Origin: Marisa cornuarietis
Lineage: Eukaryota > Mollusca > Gastropoda > Architaenioglossa > Ampullariidae
Length of the DNA: 64,000 nt
Assembly (NCBI GenBank): GCA_004794655.1
Contig: SMMW01000619.1
Span: 3,403,001-3,467,000, forward strand
Direction of reading: 5' to 3'
A program made the position numbers and the translations under genes. The notes beneath the pieces are model-generated. The model was given only the letters and a program-made list of their open reading frames with translations, did no database searches and had not been told where the DNA came from. Of this stretch, positions 35,070 through 46,986 are shown in pieces (within the stretch, counting starts at the first letter, position 1; each line of letters opens with the position of its first letter).

Positions 35070-35765
35070 CCTTGACTGACCTACTGTTGGGGTCACACGC
35101 TCCCACAGAGACTCCACAGACAGAGCACACCTGCAAACACCACGTCCCACACGTTTTCTTTCTGACAACAAATCAGTAAGACCTGTACGTGGGCACAAAC
35201 GTTTCTAATATGCGGGTGAACTAACAATATATTCTTGTACTAAATAACAAATGACAAGTTCATATATTATTCTCCAATTAAAATGCCTGTAATAATCACA
35301 CAGAAAATATCCTTCACTGAGTCCTCTCAAGATCAAATGTCAACAAGCAGTTTATATTAAAAGTCTGTTTTTCTCCAAGTTCTCTCACATACACACTCTT
35401 GCTCGATGACGGGACATACAGTCGCTGATCAATGACAATCCACGTAGCTAATAGTACTCTACACAGTAAATATCAGCAAAACCTTGTCTATGTAAGGGAA
35501 ATCCTTGCTTCTCTACTAATTGGTACCTAGAAAATATTCAACTTCTCCTTCCGCAATTGAAGTGCAACTTAGAAAAAAATTTCTGACCTCTTTCAAGTTC
35601 TTCCATGCACGACACTCTTACTTCTGCTTCTCTTCCAATTCTTAATCAGCACCCTCTCTCCAAACATCAAATTCAGGGGTGACAGTCCCTAATATAAAAA
35701 CACTCAAGGGTGACAACCTTGTCACACCAAACATTCAAGGGTGATAGCCCATGTTCCTAACATTT
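35070..35765. repeat. Dispersed repeat R2, copy 2
   Basis: It matches parts of 31810-32750 in the same orientation (gacctg.acgtgggc.c.aacgtttct, then cttctcttccaattctta, then caggggtgaca). It lacks the 75-base tandem unit. Confidence 0.6.
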
Positions 35766-35994
35766 ACACACTTAAAAAAAATCAACTTGAGCCCTGGCTT
35801 TTCATCTGTGGAAGTACTTTTGTCAACGATAGTTCAACTGTATCTTATTAAAAGTCGACGCTCTTTTGGCGTGAAGAAGGTGTGGTAAAGACGTCCTCTT
35901 CAATAGGACCAACAAGACAAATCATGGTTCGTAGTTACAGTGAATACTATTGTTTCATGCTACAACCATAATTAAACAAATGAAAGATTACGAC

Positions 35995-36531
35995 TGTACG
36001 CGCTTTAGAACATTTGAATTGCGCCGGTCGGAAATTAACAAAAAAATTATTTACACAATATATACAGACATAAAGTACCAAAAACAACATATCATTTATT
36101 AGAATAAACATTAGAATGTTAAGATTACTCACTATTTTCGTATCCTTTGCGGTTGTTGAAGTAAAAATCCATGTGAAAGTGAGTAACAACAACGTGGTCC
36201 GAAATGGCTGTCTTTTTCTCCTTTGTTCGGCTACGAAACCTCTTGACTTCCAGTTATTTCAAGGGAGGTTATCATGGTGGACAATTTCCCAATGGTTGTA
36301 GTAGTTTCCTCCCTTATTTTACTTTTTTTTTTGCTCTTGGAACATATCTAAAATCTTTTCTGATAGTGCATTATCATGGCATTTTCTGTTGGGAATAACA
36401 TTAAAGTGTGTTTTTATGCAAACCCAAGGAAAAACTGTTTCTTTTTTACACATTTTGATCTATCATTATCAATTTAAATTGTTATTCTACCTCTTTTAGT
36501 TATTTTTTATGATTTTTTGAAAAGTGGGGAC
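35995..36531 (+). repeat. Unit 2 block matching 11579-12126
   Basis: The shared sequence includes caatatatacagacataaagtac, ttattagaataaacattagaa and ctctacctcttttagtta-like text. The open frames inside are not conserved between the two copies, which argues against coding. Confidence 0.65.
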
Positions 36532-37729
36532 AATCGTGCGAGAGACACTACAGGCTTCTAGCAGCCCCGAGGTCAAGGTATTAATATTGTGGCATTAATA
36601 TATATCAAACGAAAATAGACAACGCTTCTGGAAAGCAACTCAGAATAAGCTATTTGCTAAACAAGGAGAAAATGGTGCTCAAAATGCTAGCAACAGGTGT
36701 GGATCAGGAGAGTAGCCTGCAGATTATCTATAAGTCTCCTGTCAGATGACTATGGCCACACGAAGAACGAGCATTGCACTACCGAGTCAGATCATGTCCA
36801 AGACATTGTGGTATTGCCACGGAGAGTCCATTAAGACCGTTTTTTCTTCATTTTACACACGTCCAATGAACTTCTTGTCTTTCGAATCCCTTTTTTTTAT
36901 ATAAACACATTTTCTTTCAACAAACAATGTACCACGTAAACCCTCTGGCGAAAACACAGTGTGTATTTTCTTCATTATTATTATTTATTCAACTTAAGAA
37001 TGTCAACCACGTTAGGTGGACTCTTTATTGCGCAAGCCTACGCCAGACACGGACATTTATGTTACCTCTAACAAAGAATCTATTGGAAAATAAAACGGAG
37101 CAAGGCGTAAAACATGTCACCTGCTGATCTCACACTAAGGGTAGAGCAACTGTTTTTATGTTTTAGAAAGACAAACGAAAACAAGCATATACATGCTCGT
37201 CTAAAACTAGACACGGATTTAACTGACCCTCCATCTACCCCTTTGCCACCCTCCCACCAATCCACACAAGTTTCCCTGTAAAGGCTGTAGGTCTCTGCCT
37301 GCAACCAAATACTTGCAAAGTTAGGGGTGTGGCTGGTGGACGACTTAAAGCAACTTAGATTGCTGTCGGCTCTTTGGGAATATGTATAACAGTTTGCCTC
37401 AGACGTTCGCAGCACATGGTATCTCCGGACACAAAATAAATGTTGTTTGTTTTGTTATATACTAATTAACATCTATATAATAAATCCTAGACAACACAAA
37501 GAAATTTATACAGAATAGAATACAAATATATCTTCTCTAAGAAAAATAACTTATTAAACCTGACCAATGAATCTTAAGAGGTACCAAGAATCCAGCACTA
37601 GAGCAAGAAGCACTAGTAAGTAAGAATGGGTCCACAAAATTGACCAACATCTTCACCGTAAACCAATCGCTATGCAAACCCATAACTACTCATATTACCA
37701 TATCTTGTACTGTAAAAACAGTTAACGTT
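36532..37729. other. Interval without a recognised gene
   Basis: There are short frames on both strands without known features. Confidence 0.4.
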
Positions 37730-38080
37730 AGAACACAAATCAGCGCTGTTTAAAGACTGACAACACAGAGCCTTATCACAGTATTGTAACTAGATTTTCT
37801 GGTAACATGTATTTCTGCCAGCAGGCAGGATAAATGTTTACTTTGACATGAAGTGCTGTTGTTGATTTTGATTATTTGTAAGCGATGTCAACTCGCGATC
37901 AACGTGGTGGGTTTTCTGGCCACCTCCGCTTCCGCTACACGTTGACTCCTGTGATATTTGTGTTTCCTGGCTCAAGGTCTGCCTACCCGGTATCAGAACT
38001 GCTGCTACATGACATGAAAATTATTCAAACGGTCATTTTGAGCTTCAGCACGAGATATCCGTGCAGCTCTTGCTGACAAC
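37730..38080 (+). repeat. Dispersed repeat R3, copy 1
   Basis: R3 landmarks in order are gccttatc, tctgccagcaggcagg, ttgacatgaagtgctgttg, caactcgcgatcaacgtggtgggtt, tttcctggctcaaggtctgcctacccggtatc. The last two parts resemble A-box and B-box segments of a tRNA promoter, so R3 may be a long SINE. Other copies are at 41980-42240, 54385-54790 and 59745-60110. Confidence 0.65.
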
Positions 38081-40052
38081 CTTGTTTGTCTTTTGCCCTT
38101 TTCTGACGGTTAAAGTGACCAGTCGCTTAAACACTAATAGGGAGTTTGAGATTGAGCGCTCGCACGACGCGTGCGGGAACGGCAACCTGTATCGTCACGG
38201 GAATTTGCATCCTACATCATCACATCCACAAAATCCAACCAATCGCTTTCTCAAAACGGGTAGGCTTAGAGGCTCCCCGTTCTCGTTGCCGCACACGTCT
38301 CCCTACGCGTCGTGGATCTCAAACTCTCTAGTATCACTAAACTCGGCAACAGATTGTCTGCAACTCAAATTGGTTAAATTGCAACAATGTGATGAAAGAT
38401 TATTTCAATAGCTTCATTGTTCTCTTTAAGTAAACAAACTTATGCACACATTTTACTCGAGTCTTGGATGGGGCTGATGTGTAGTCAGGGTATCATTTTT
38501 TTTAAAAATATTTATAAAGACTGACGAGTATCACCTGTTACAATTCAAACTGAAACTCGTACAAGTTTTACCTTAAGCAAAGGCAGACGCTCTAAGATTT
38601 TTAGCGGGGCGCAGTTATGGGGGCGATACTGGGGAGCTATGGTCAACGAAGATTTAGGTACATAAAAACCCTACAGGATGTTATTTTTAATTTTCTACAG
38701 CCTGAATCGAATACAAGCCGTCCCCTCAACGCAGTAATTCACAAGTAGTTTTTTCTTCACATTAGGATAACTAATACCTTCTGAAATCAATTGACACCAA
38801 CTCATTAAAGAGTGCAGCGTGTGTAGCTGAATTATTTTACCACGTTTGCTTCTCCCTCCACCCTCGTCTCGCTTTCTCTCTCTCTCTCTAGGCGTAAATG
38901 TTATCGTAACTATTTCTCGGAGGTAAGACCTTATAACTGGATAACCACGCTTCACAAAAGAGGCTGTATTTTGGCCGTTTCTATTTATTAATTTTAACTT
39001 CTTCAAAATGTTGAAGAATTCCAACCATCAGTATCATATCATTATCATTACAGAATTATTATTAATGAATAAAGAATGATGGCGCGTTTGTTATTCTGAC
39101 GTCGTCGTAAGCAAAAGGTAGATACAACGTGAAACCTCAAAGTAAACAGCATAGTGTGAAAGAAGTCTTTTTCTAGATTTTTATTACATAACGATTGATA
39201 TGAAATAAAACACTTGTTTGTCCAATATTTTACTACAGGCTACATATTTTGATAAAATAGTTTTTTTCGGTGTGAACGTGTTGGATTTATAGCAACCTTG
39301 GTCTTTCGAATATCGCCTACTCTGAGTGTATTTTAACATGGTGTATTAAGAAATATTTTGATGATTACAATATATAGTTTTAACAAAAAATCAAGTACAA
39401 AATTTTTACTTACTTATTTTGAACTCGCTCAAGGATCATTTTGAGTAGCTATTTTCAAGTGTTTTTTGTAATTGGTTTTAGACAGTCCTGAATCTGCATA
39501 GTCAGCTAGGAGAAGTATGCTACACATGCAGTGGCATATCGACAACTCTGCGGACAACGGCTTCAGTGGTCTGTGCTCTAACCAGTCAGCTGTGATCGAT
39601 GCAACGGAAAAACTGAGAACAAGGGATTGGTTGCAAATACACATTACATCGAAAAACTAAAGAAAAGACATGAGATTTATGTTTGCATATTCATGTATAT
39701 ATATATATATCACCTATATTAAAGAATTACATTAAAGGCACCAAACTCCAATTCAGAACATCAGGTGACTTCTCTGTTTGAAATGGAAAAGAACATAAAA
39801 TAAATAAATAAAAAAAAGAAGCAAACGAAGACGAAAAACAGTGTCAATAACATATAGAAAATGGAAAGGAAGAAAGAAAATGCTGATGGGAAGAAAAAGT
39901 GTGAGAAAAATAAATAATAATCTTAATAAATAAGATCAGACATAGAAACTATAAATAAAGTGCAGTTTTAGCTAATAAAAAGTGTTTTCTATTTAAGCAT
40001 TATAATTACTATTCAATGATAATCTGGTAAAAATGTTTGTTGACAGTCGCAG
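38081..40052. other. Interval without a recognised gene
   Basis: The minus strand at about 39490-39610 contains agctgactggttagagca, a good A-box match without a convincing B box, possibly a SINE remnant. The rest is AT-rich sequence with no supported exon. Confidence 0.4.
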
Positions 40053-40130
40053 ATGGAGCTGTTGTCGGGGCTTGCTTAGCAGATTCTATGTGCACTGACC
40101 CAACATCAGTATGCGAATCATCGGTATGCA
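40053..40130 (+). CDS. Short EB-like exon (half domain)
   Basis: Between a cgcag acceptor and a gtaagt donor lies a 78-nt phase-1 exon, DGAVVGACLADSMC then TDPTSVCESSVC. It has the first four cysteine positions of an EB-type module but lacks the C-x-C half. The frame is open and both splice sites are good, so it may be used as an exon. An alternative acceptor six bases upstream is in the same frame. It lies 2.3 kb upstream of gene B's promoter and downstream of the EB gene's terminal exon, so its parent transcript is unclear. Confidence 0.5.
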
Positions 40131-40195
40131 GTAAGTAGCTGGGTTTGTTCTTTTTTGCTTTTGAAAAAAGCACTAGGAAGACGACATTCCATTGT

Positions 40196-41171
40196 AGGAG
40201 ACTTCTAAAAGGCGCTGATACGAAGTCAAGTTCAGTCATCTTACTACCACCACCACACCACCACCTTTACTACTACTTCTTCTACGAAATCATCAAGTAA
40301 AAGCGACAACATGTCCTATATATGAATTGCTGCTGATCTGACAGGCGATAAAGAATGGTTGATACTTCGCACAACGACAGACTAGTTTGAAAGCATAACA
40401 CGATAAATCAGGGTAGCGCCTTACTAACCTCAATTTTGGAGGCGAAAAAATATTTCCTTGGAGCTTTGCCACCTGACGTTTGGTGTTTTGTAAGTACGCC
40501 CCGTTAGAGTTAGTTCAGTTCTATCTTCTGCAAATATTGAAAGGTCAGAGGCCAGTTCCACAACACATTTCTTATTTTAAACGCTTGTGTGCCTTAAATC
40601 ATCTTAGAGAATCAGTTTAAAGTGCACACCACAATTTTAGAATTTTTTTTAACTAAAACTGCTTTACGTAAGATAAAGTTGTTTAAGTCTGACCTTTCAT
40701 CCTGTCAGTACAATTTTTTCTATATTCTTGTGCAATGCATCTAAATGGCAGAGAAGAGATTTTGCTGCTTTAAAAGAGTTTTAAGGTTTAGAAACATGTT
40801 GTACAACTGGCCCCTAAAGGTCAACAAAGTCAGACCTGGTTGTAAGGCAGTTGCGGCACGCACATTCTCTTCAGTGGGATCAACAAATCCAACCACGTTG
40901 AGCAAGCGTGTTAAATCATAAGAAATGGTTTTCTAACATGCTACAGCCCGTACTCATCGTGGGCGGGAGACGATCATTGCGTCAACGCAGTAATTTGCGG
41001 GTAACTTTTATTTACATTCTGATACCTGACTCACATTACAATACCTGACTTTATGATACCTGACACCTGCTGTCTGATGGCTAACAGCTTGAAAGGTTAC
41101 AACCACTCCGACGACATTATGTTATCAAGATTGCTTTCCTCTCTGTTTTTTTTTCTCTATCTTTCTATCCA

Positions 41172-41217
<46 letters not shown>

Positions 41218-41480
41218 TGCGTGCGCTTGGGCGCGCGTTCGCGTGTAAGCGTTGGTGCCTGCACATTGCGACCTATTTTTCATTGTAAAAAGTCTAATAT
41301 TTTCAGAAGACTGCATGTCTGCATGTCTGTTGTATGCCCACCTTCGGTCCGTGTTGCAGCTGAACGCTCTGTTGTTTCCTGTAGTTGTAGATGTTGTGCT
41401 AAGAACTGATGGGTGTGAGATTGTATTGAGCGTGTGAAATACATGCTGATGATTATGCGCACCGTGCTTGAGGAAAGGTA
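40196..41480 (+). repeat. Dispersed repeat R1 (unit 2, first copy)
   Basis: It matches 16329-17360 but lacks the segment corresponding to about 16450-16620 and contains an extra element at 40549-40814. A (gt)n tract is at 41173-41215. Confidence 0.8.
40549..40814. mobile_element. Small inverted-repeat element (MITE-like), unit 2 only
   Basis: Sequence absent from unit 1 interrupts the R1 text (gaaaggt..aaggtcaacaaagtcagacctgg). Its left end ggccagttccacaacacattt and right end, read in reverse, ggccagttgtacaacatgttt form imperfect terminal inverted repeats. It has no coding capacity. Target-site duplication is unclear. Confidence 0.65.
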
Positions 41481-41859
41481 CAAGAACAATGAAAGTTTTT
41501 CGATGACTTGGGCCACGTGGCCTTAACTTTCGGGTGGCGAGCACAACTCTTAAAATAACATGAAACCTAATAACCATAATAAACTGTATTATATTACAGT
41601 AGAAACAGCATCACAGTCAATATCATACTCAGCCTACTAAAGTATAGTTAAATATTTCCAGTTACTTTCTCAGATATTCATTGTTAAACGACAAAGATGA
41701 AATGCATTTATTCGAAGTACATAAAAGAAATTCCTTGCGACTTTTAGAATAATAATAAAGATATCTTTGGAAGGATATTAGGGAATATACCATCGTTATA
41801 CAAAACAGTAAGCGTAGAGATTAATCGTTGGGTTAATATATATATATATATATGGTCAG

Positions 41860-42240
41860 GGGTGGAAGGGTACAAGTCGAAATGTTGAAATGTTATCACT
41901 GGAAGTAATCTTAGGGAGGACGAGGAGGGCAAAAACAGAAGCAGTGTGTGCCTATGATGCAAAAAAATTTTCAACGAACTCAGAACCTTATCCGAGCCAC
42001 TTGTAGTTGGATTTTCTTGCCCCATATATTTTTGTCAGCAGTCAGAGAGATCTTATTTTTGACATGAAGTGGTCCGACGATTTTTTTAAACGATTTTTTG
42101 AAGGGGGTGGCAACTCACGATGAGCGTGGTGAGTTAACTGGCAACCCTTCACACTTACTCGTGTGGTACTTGAGTTCCCTAGTTTAAGTATCTGCGCTCA
42201 ATTTGTGACACGACCCCAAACTATTGGTCCCTCTTTATCA
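41860..42240 (+). repeat. R1 tail followed by R3, copy 2
   Basis: The R1 tail text (gttatcactggaagtaatc..gcctatgatgc) is joined to R3 landmarks (gccacttgtagttggattttcttg, atatttttgtcagcag, gacatgaagtgg, caactcacgatgagcgtggtgagtt). The same junction occurs near 59290-60110. Confidence 0.6.
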
Positions 42241-42353
42241 AAATGGCATTTATCTTTTTCATGTGTCTGGGTTCTTGCTGAGGTCATCGCCATAATCAAA
42301 CCAGATCAATCAGACAGAAAAGATAGTAAAAAAAAACCAGCGAGTGTGATGCT

Positions 42354-42360
42354 TATATAA
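42354..42360 (+). promoter_or_regulatory. TATA box of gene B
   Basis: Tatataa lies 53 bases before the first ATG in the same context as gene A's box. Confidence 0.7.
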
Positions 42361-42406
42361 GACATGTAGTTTCTCAATTGACTTCATTCTTGCTTTGACA
42401 AGAGCC

Positions 42407-45400
42407 ATGAGCATGGCAGCCACAACAGTATTTACCGGTCTCCTTGTGATGACACTTATATTCGGTACGTAGACTTTTACTACTAGTAAACCTTCCTTCC
42501 CCTTTAAAATTGTGTATGTTTTCGAAATAAACATTTAAAAAATATACGATATAAAATAATTACGATTTGAAAATCACAGTAAAATCTCAAATATTTCACA
42601 CTTGGTAAAATATTGAAGTAATTTATCAGTTATTAGAGTTTTAAATTCCGATAGTCAATTTATAGCTTTAATGTTTGGCATTGGCTATAAAATAGAAAGG
42701 ACAGAAATAAGAATTATGTTTTTTAAGCCTGGTAGTTTGGCCAGAATAACTTTTTTCTCATCTTGTCTCTTTCTCTCTTCCAGTCCCCCTGTCTATGTCG
42801 TGCCGTGGTCTTTTACCATCACTCTTAAAGTATTTCTTTTAATTTGATGAAGTTCTTTACTACATAAGGTACTTTCTCCCCCGTTATTTTTAAGCCAGTT
42901 TTAATTTGTTTTCTTGCTACTAGTTCTGCGAGATAAATACAGTATAGGTCAAAAGTCGTGGTTTCCTTTAAATGCTATTGGTGAATATGTTTGCTTATCA
43001 ATTGTTTTATATTTTCTTGCAGGCATTAACCCAATTACTTATTTAAATAGGTGTTCATCTTGGCCAGTGTGTCGACATCAGAGGTGTAAAGTGAAATAGC
43101 AGGCACTGCTGTTCTACCTGTCTTCTTGTGTTGACGTTTCGTCCCAAACCTGCACTTTCAATTCCAAAAACTCTTTCCCTGTTTTTATATTAGCTCCATT
43201 TCTATTTCCTTATTTTCCAGGAAGTTTGTGATACAGTATTTCTTAAAGATTGCTTTATTGTTTCTTCTGTGTTATTTCTTCTACGAACAGGTGTGTAGAT
43301 GTCAATAATAATGAAGTCATTAAAATTGCAAGAAGATTCTTCTTAACGCAGAAATTCCTAAGACTCTGGATCAGATTAATGTAAATTTATAGAAATCACA
43401 AATTATCAGTTAGACTACCTGCCTACATCTTGGCTTTCTTTACTTTTGTTTTCTTCTAGGTGGGTGAGTGAGAGCGTCCTCGGGTTACAGAAGGGGGAAG
43501 CATCTGCGATAATTCTATGAGTGCTTTACTGTAACGCTTTAGTTTAATGACAAGGAATGATAAAATCTAATGAAAGCGTTGTGGCCTTTTCATCTAATAT
43601 TTCCTTTTTTGTTTAATTATCTGTTTGGTAAGCCTACGTTTCATTTGTCTTTGGGACTATCTTTTTATGTTATGACCATAATGTACCTAAGAAAGCAGAA
43701 CACTTGGCTCCTGTAAAGAGCATAGCACTGATTTACCATTGTCCTTTACAACATTACTCTACAAGAAAAAAAAATAATGCTGACCTCTTTTGTTTCTTTG
43801 ATCAGGTGACGTGAACATAATTATGTAAAGCAGAACTTAGCAAGCGTATAAAGACTCCAGCAAACATTGTTATTGCATTTTTGTAAATGCTAAATTTAGT
43901 AGTATTAAAGTTAGAATGAGGGCTAATAATATAATTACATTCTTAGTTTAGCACCATACTGTATGTGGTGGCATGTATTCATTTAATAAATAAATAATAA
44001 CTCATTTTAATCAGTTACTTTTTTACTGTCTGACAGGGAAACTTCAAGGATCCACCACCCCGGATCCAAGTAAGTTTAGGATTAATGTAGTAGACTAATA
44101 TTTCATTTGAAATGATAGTTTCCTTTTCAAGACTGCACGTTCCTTCATTTTCATTGACTTAATTAAGGCAGAAGAGCCTTATTACAAATAAACGTGAATG
44201 ACATCATGTTATATAGTAAACATTACTTCTATTCGAAGCAGAAAAAGAAAATTTTCTTCGTTGGGAGCTCTTAAAAGTAATAAACTACACAAAAGACAAT
44301 CGCATCCCACAAACCCATACAACCACTACATAAACACTTAATTCCCCACTCCTAGCAACGATTGTCACTGTCGTGAACTCCGGGGAAAGAGCACGCGAAG
44401 ATGGTCAGAGGTTGCGATTGCCGTCGCCTCGGGCTAATCACACTCTCGACACCTCGACCAACTCACGCCGACATGTACGTGTACGCACACACTTATACTA
44501 AATTGCTAATAAAGATTTACTGACTCGAGCCCCCAGCGTACGTCCCCAAGAACAACACAAGGCAATTTAGTATATTAAAACAATTAATAATATCGAGAGT
44601 TTGATCAATGAACATAAAAGATACAAATGCTGCAAATTTTAACGTTGGCTCGCTCTCTAGGCTTCCCGGTATATCTACTCCTAATCCAGATAACGTGAGT
44701 CACTAATAGCTTAACTACCACACAACACACTACGCTCGTCACTTATCTCTCTACACAAGAATGTCTCTCGCGATGTGGAGGGCCCTCCGATGTCTTGACG
44801 TCTGAAAATCCGTAGATGTCACTCCGCCAGTCGTTGCTGCCTTTTCCACGAACACAGAGACTCTGGCACTGCCACGTGCCACCACGTGACTCTTCCTCAA
44901 GGCCGGACTGCGATCAGAGCTCAACCGCGCCTGAGGACCAACGCTTCTCGACCAGCTTTACCTCTGCTGTCTACGACCGACAGCCACTGGTGATACAAAC
45001 GTTGTGCACTCTGTACCAAGAGTGGGTCTTAACGCACCTCTGAAGTCGGTTGTGCTGAAGTAGTCACGATTCCAGACTAACTCTCAGCGGAGAATCTGAA
45101 CAGCCTTGAACAGATCTCTGCTACAACCTTCTCCCTCGAGATTCCAGTGCGAAGACGCCGATTTCTCGCCTGACACGATGTTAAATTCACGTCGCTGGCA
45201 TTCGTCATCTTGCGATTGGCTAATTGCAAAATACACACACTCTCTGCCATCCGTACCTGCCTATGACCAACCACTACCTAGCTGGTATTGACGGACAGGT
45301 GGTCACTGACTTTCCCAAGTAAGAATTTGCGTATTACAACCAATCGCTACCTAACACCTACCAAACCAGTGGTCAGTTGACTCGTCCCTGCCCACTCTGC

Positions 45401-45906
45401 ATCCTTCTCACTCCCCCCTACTAGTGGCGCGATCTGACTACGGCGTCATCATGTCTGACTTTCTATTCACTACTGGTGTCCAGAAAGTGACAATAACAAC
45501 ACGCTCCGTTGTCCCACACTAGGTACCTGTAGCCCTACAATTAACGGCCGCACCGTGGCCTGTGATCTCTCCTCTTGAAAGAACCCCCCCCCCTGCGGCG
45601 ATAACCGCCGTTACCCGCTTCTGTCCTGCGCTAGTACTGACGTAAGCGGCCATCCATTCCCCCGACCTAGCTGATCCCAACTAGATACACGACAGTGAAG
45701 CATACCTGGTCCTTTTGTCCACTACTGTGGCTGGCACCAACCAGGCGGCTGTTGCCGTAACACTGCCCCTTTCAAGCTAACTCGTTTCCCAAGCTATCTA
45801 TTCTACCTTATGCTAGTCTGTCTGACAGCGCGTACGCACGACTCGTGCATAAGGCAGAAGTGCGACACCAACACTATAGCCCTATAACCTAGTTATCATA
45901 TGACAG

Positions 45907-45946
<40 letters not shown>

Positions 45947-46986
45947 CAAAGTACATTTGTTAGTTCTATTTAGGGGTGACATTGGAGTTGGCAAAACAAC
46001 TCTTCATGGAGACCAGTTGTTTCCATCTACAGCCAGAAGGTAGCATTTGGTGTAATGAGTGAGAGGGGTCTGTGACATCTTAATAGATCATAAGCACTTT
46101 TGACTGGCATGTAAAATCATTCGTGAACAATTGTGTTTGAAGATGTCCTGACTCTTTCAACATGTCTCGTTCTGAAATAACTGTAATAAAACACAGCAGT
46201 AAATGTCTCGAAATAATCATCTTTCTAGTTCTGTGATTTTTGCAGCATGTTAGAGGCATAAGCTAAAATTTTCAGTCTTTTGCCATCAATTGTTTTTCTT
46301 CTTGTGATGTACATATTAAAATTTTTATTTATCTCTTGCCTTGTTGGCCTATTGTCAGGATAAAATTGTACTTTGATACCTAATCGTGTCTAAATCTTTG
46401 TGGTACAAAATATATAGTCATGATAAAATTAGATCCTGTTTTAGGCTCAGGTTCAGGAGGAGGATCAGGATCAGGGGGATCAGGTCCAGGAACAGGATCA
46501 GGAACGGGAACATCAGGCACAGGAGGATCAGGCACAGGTGCAGGATCAGGATCAGGAACAGGAACAGGATCAGGCGCAGGATCAGGATCAGGCGCAGGAT
46601 CAGGATCAGGATCAGGATCAGGTGCAGGTGCAGGTGCAGGTGCAGGAACAGGAGGATCAGGTGCAGGCACAGGAGGATCAGGAACAGGAGGATCAGGTTC
46701 AGGATCAGGAACAGGAGGATCAGGTTCAGGATCAGGAACAGGAGGATCAGGTTCAGGATCAGGATCAGGTTCAGGTTCAGGATCAGGTTCAGGTTCAGGT
46801 TTAGGATCAGGAACAGGAGGATCAGGAACAGGAGCAGGAACAGGAGGATCAGGTTCAGGAGCAGGAACAGGAGGATCAGGGGCATCCTCTACTCAAGCCC
46901 CAAATGGAGCTGAAGCAGCCGTTTCTTGTGGGATTAAGAATGTTATGCTTACCTTGGTCGTCTGTGCCATTCTTAAAAACTTTTGA
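42407..46986 (+). CDS. Gene B: secreted Gly/Ser/Thr-rich, probably GPI-anchored protein (paralogue of A)
   Basis: Exons are 42407-42464, 44037-44069 and 46445-46986, all joined in phase 1; 633 nt encode 210 aa. Exon 1 gives MSMAATTVFTGLLVMTLIF, differing from gene A by Cys-to-Gly and Leu-to-Ile. Exon 2 gives KLQGSTTPDP. Exon 3 is an expanded GSG/GTG stalk of about 140 residues, with SSTQAP before NGAEAAVSCGIKN and the same hydrophobic tail VMLTLVVCAIL. Splice sites are the same as in gene A. The frame stays open through the expansion, and tail and signal are conserved, which suggests both copies are under constraint. Intron 2 carries a large replacement (44138-45907). The Arg/Ile, Gln/Asp and Pro/Asp frames over exon 3 are shadows. 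Confidence 0.7.
44138..45907. mobile_element. 1.77-kb replacement/insertion in gene B intron 2
   Basis: Gene A has 240 bases here (19558-19797) that gene C also partly retains (from about 57550), so B has lost ancestral intron sequence and gained this block. It is much more GC-rich than its surroundings, contains no long frame or recognised domain, and has the direct repeat aaggcagaag near each end (about 44165 and 45851). A non-autonomous transposon or LTR fragment is possible but unproven. Confidence 0.55.
45907..45944. repeat. (CA)n microsatellite
   Basis: The ca run corresponds to 19796-19848 in gene A and marks the right border of the gene B insertion. Confidence 0.95.
46445..46885 (+). 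repeat. Coding minisatellite for the GSG stalk, gene B
   Basis: Six-base units (ggatca, ggttca, ggaaca, ggtgca variants) are arranged in larger blocks, for example ggaggatcaggttcaggatc repeated at about 46688-46755. It is 246 bp longer than in gene A yet still in frame. Confidence 0.85.

Noticed and set aside
46386..46913. Long Arg/Ile-rich and Gln/Asp-rich open frames, and the minus-strand Pro/Asp frames, over the GSG tract
   Set aside because: They are other-frame readings of the same six-base repeat. Only the GSG frame has matching splice sites, a conserved tail and paralogues in genes A and C.
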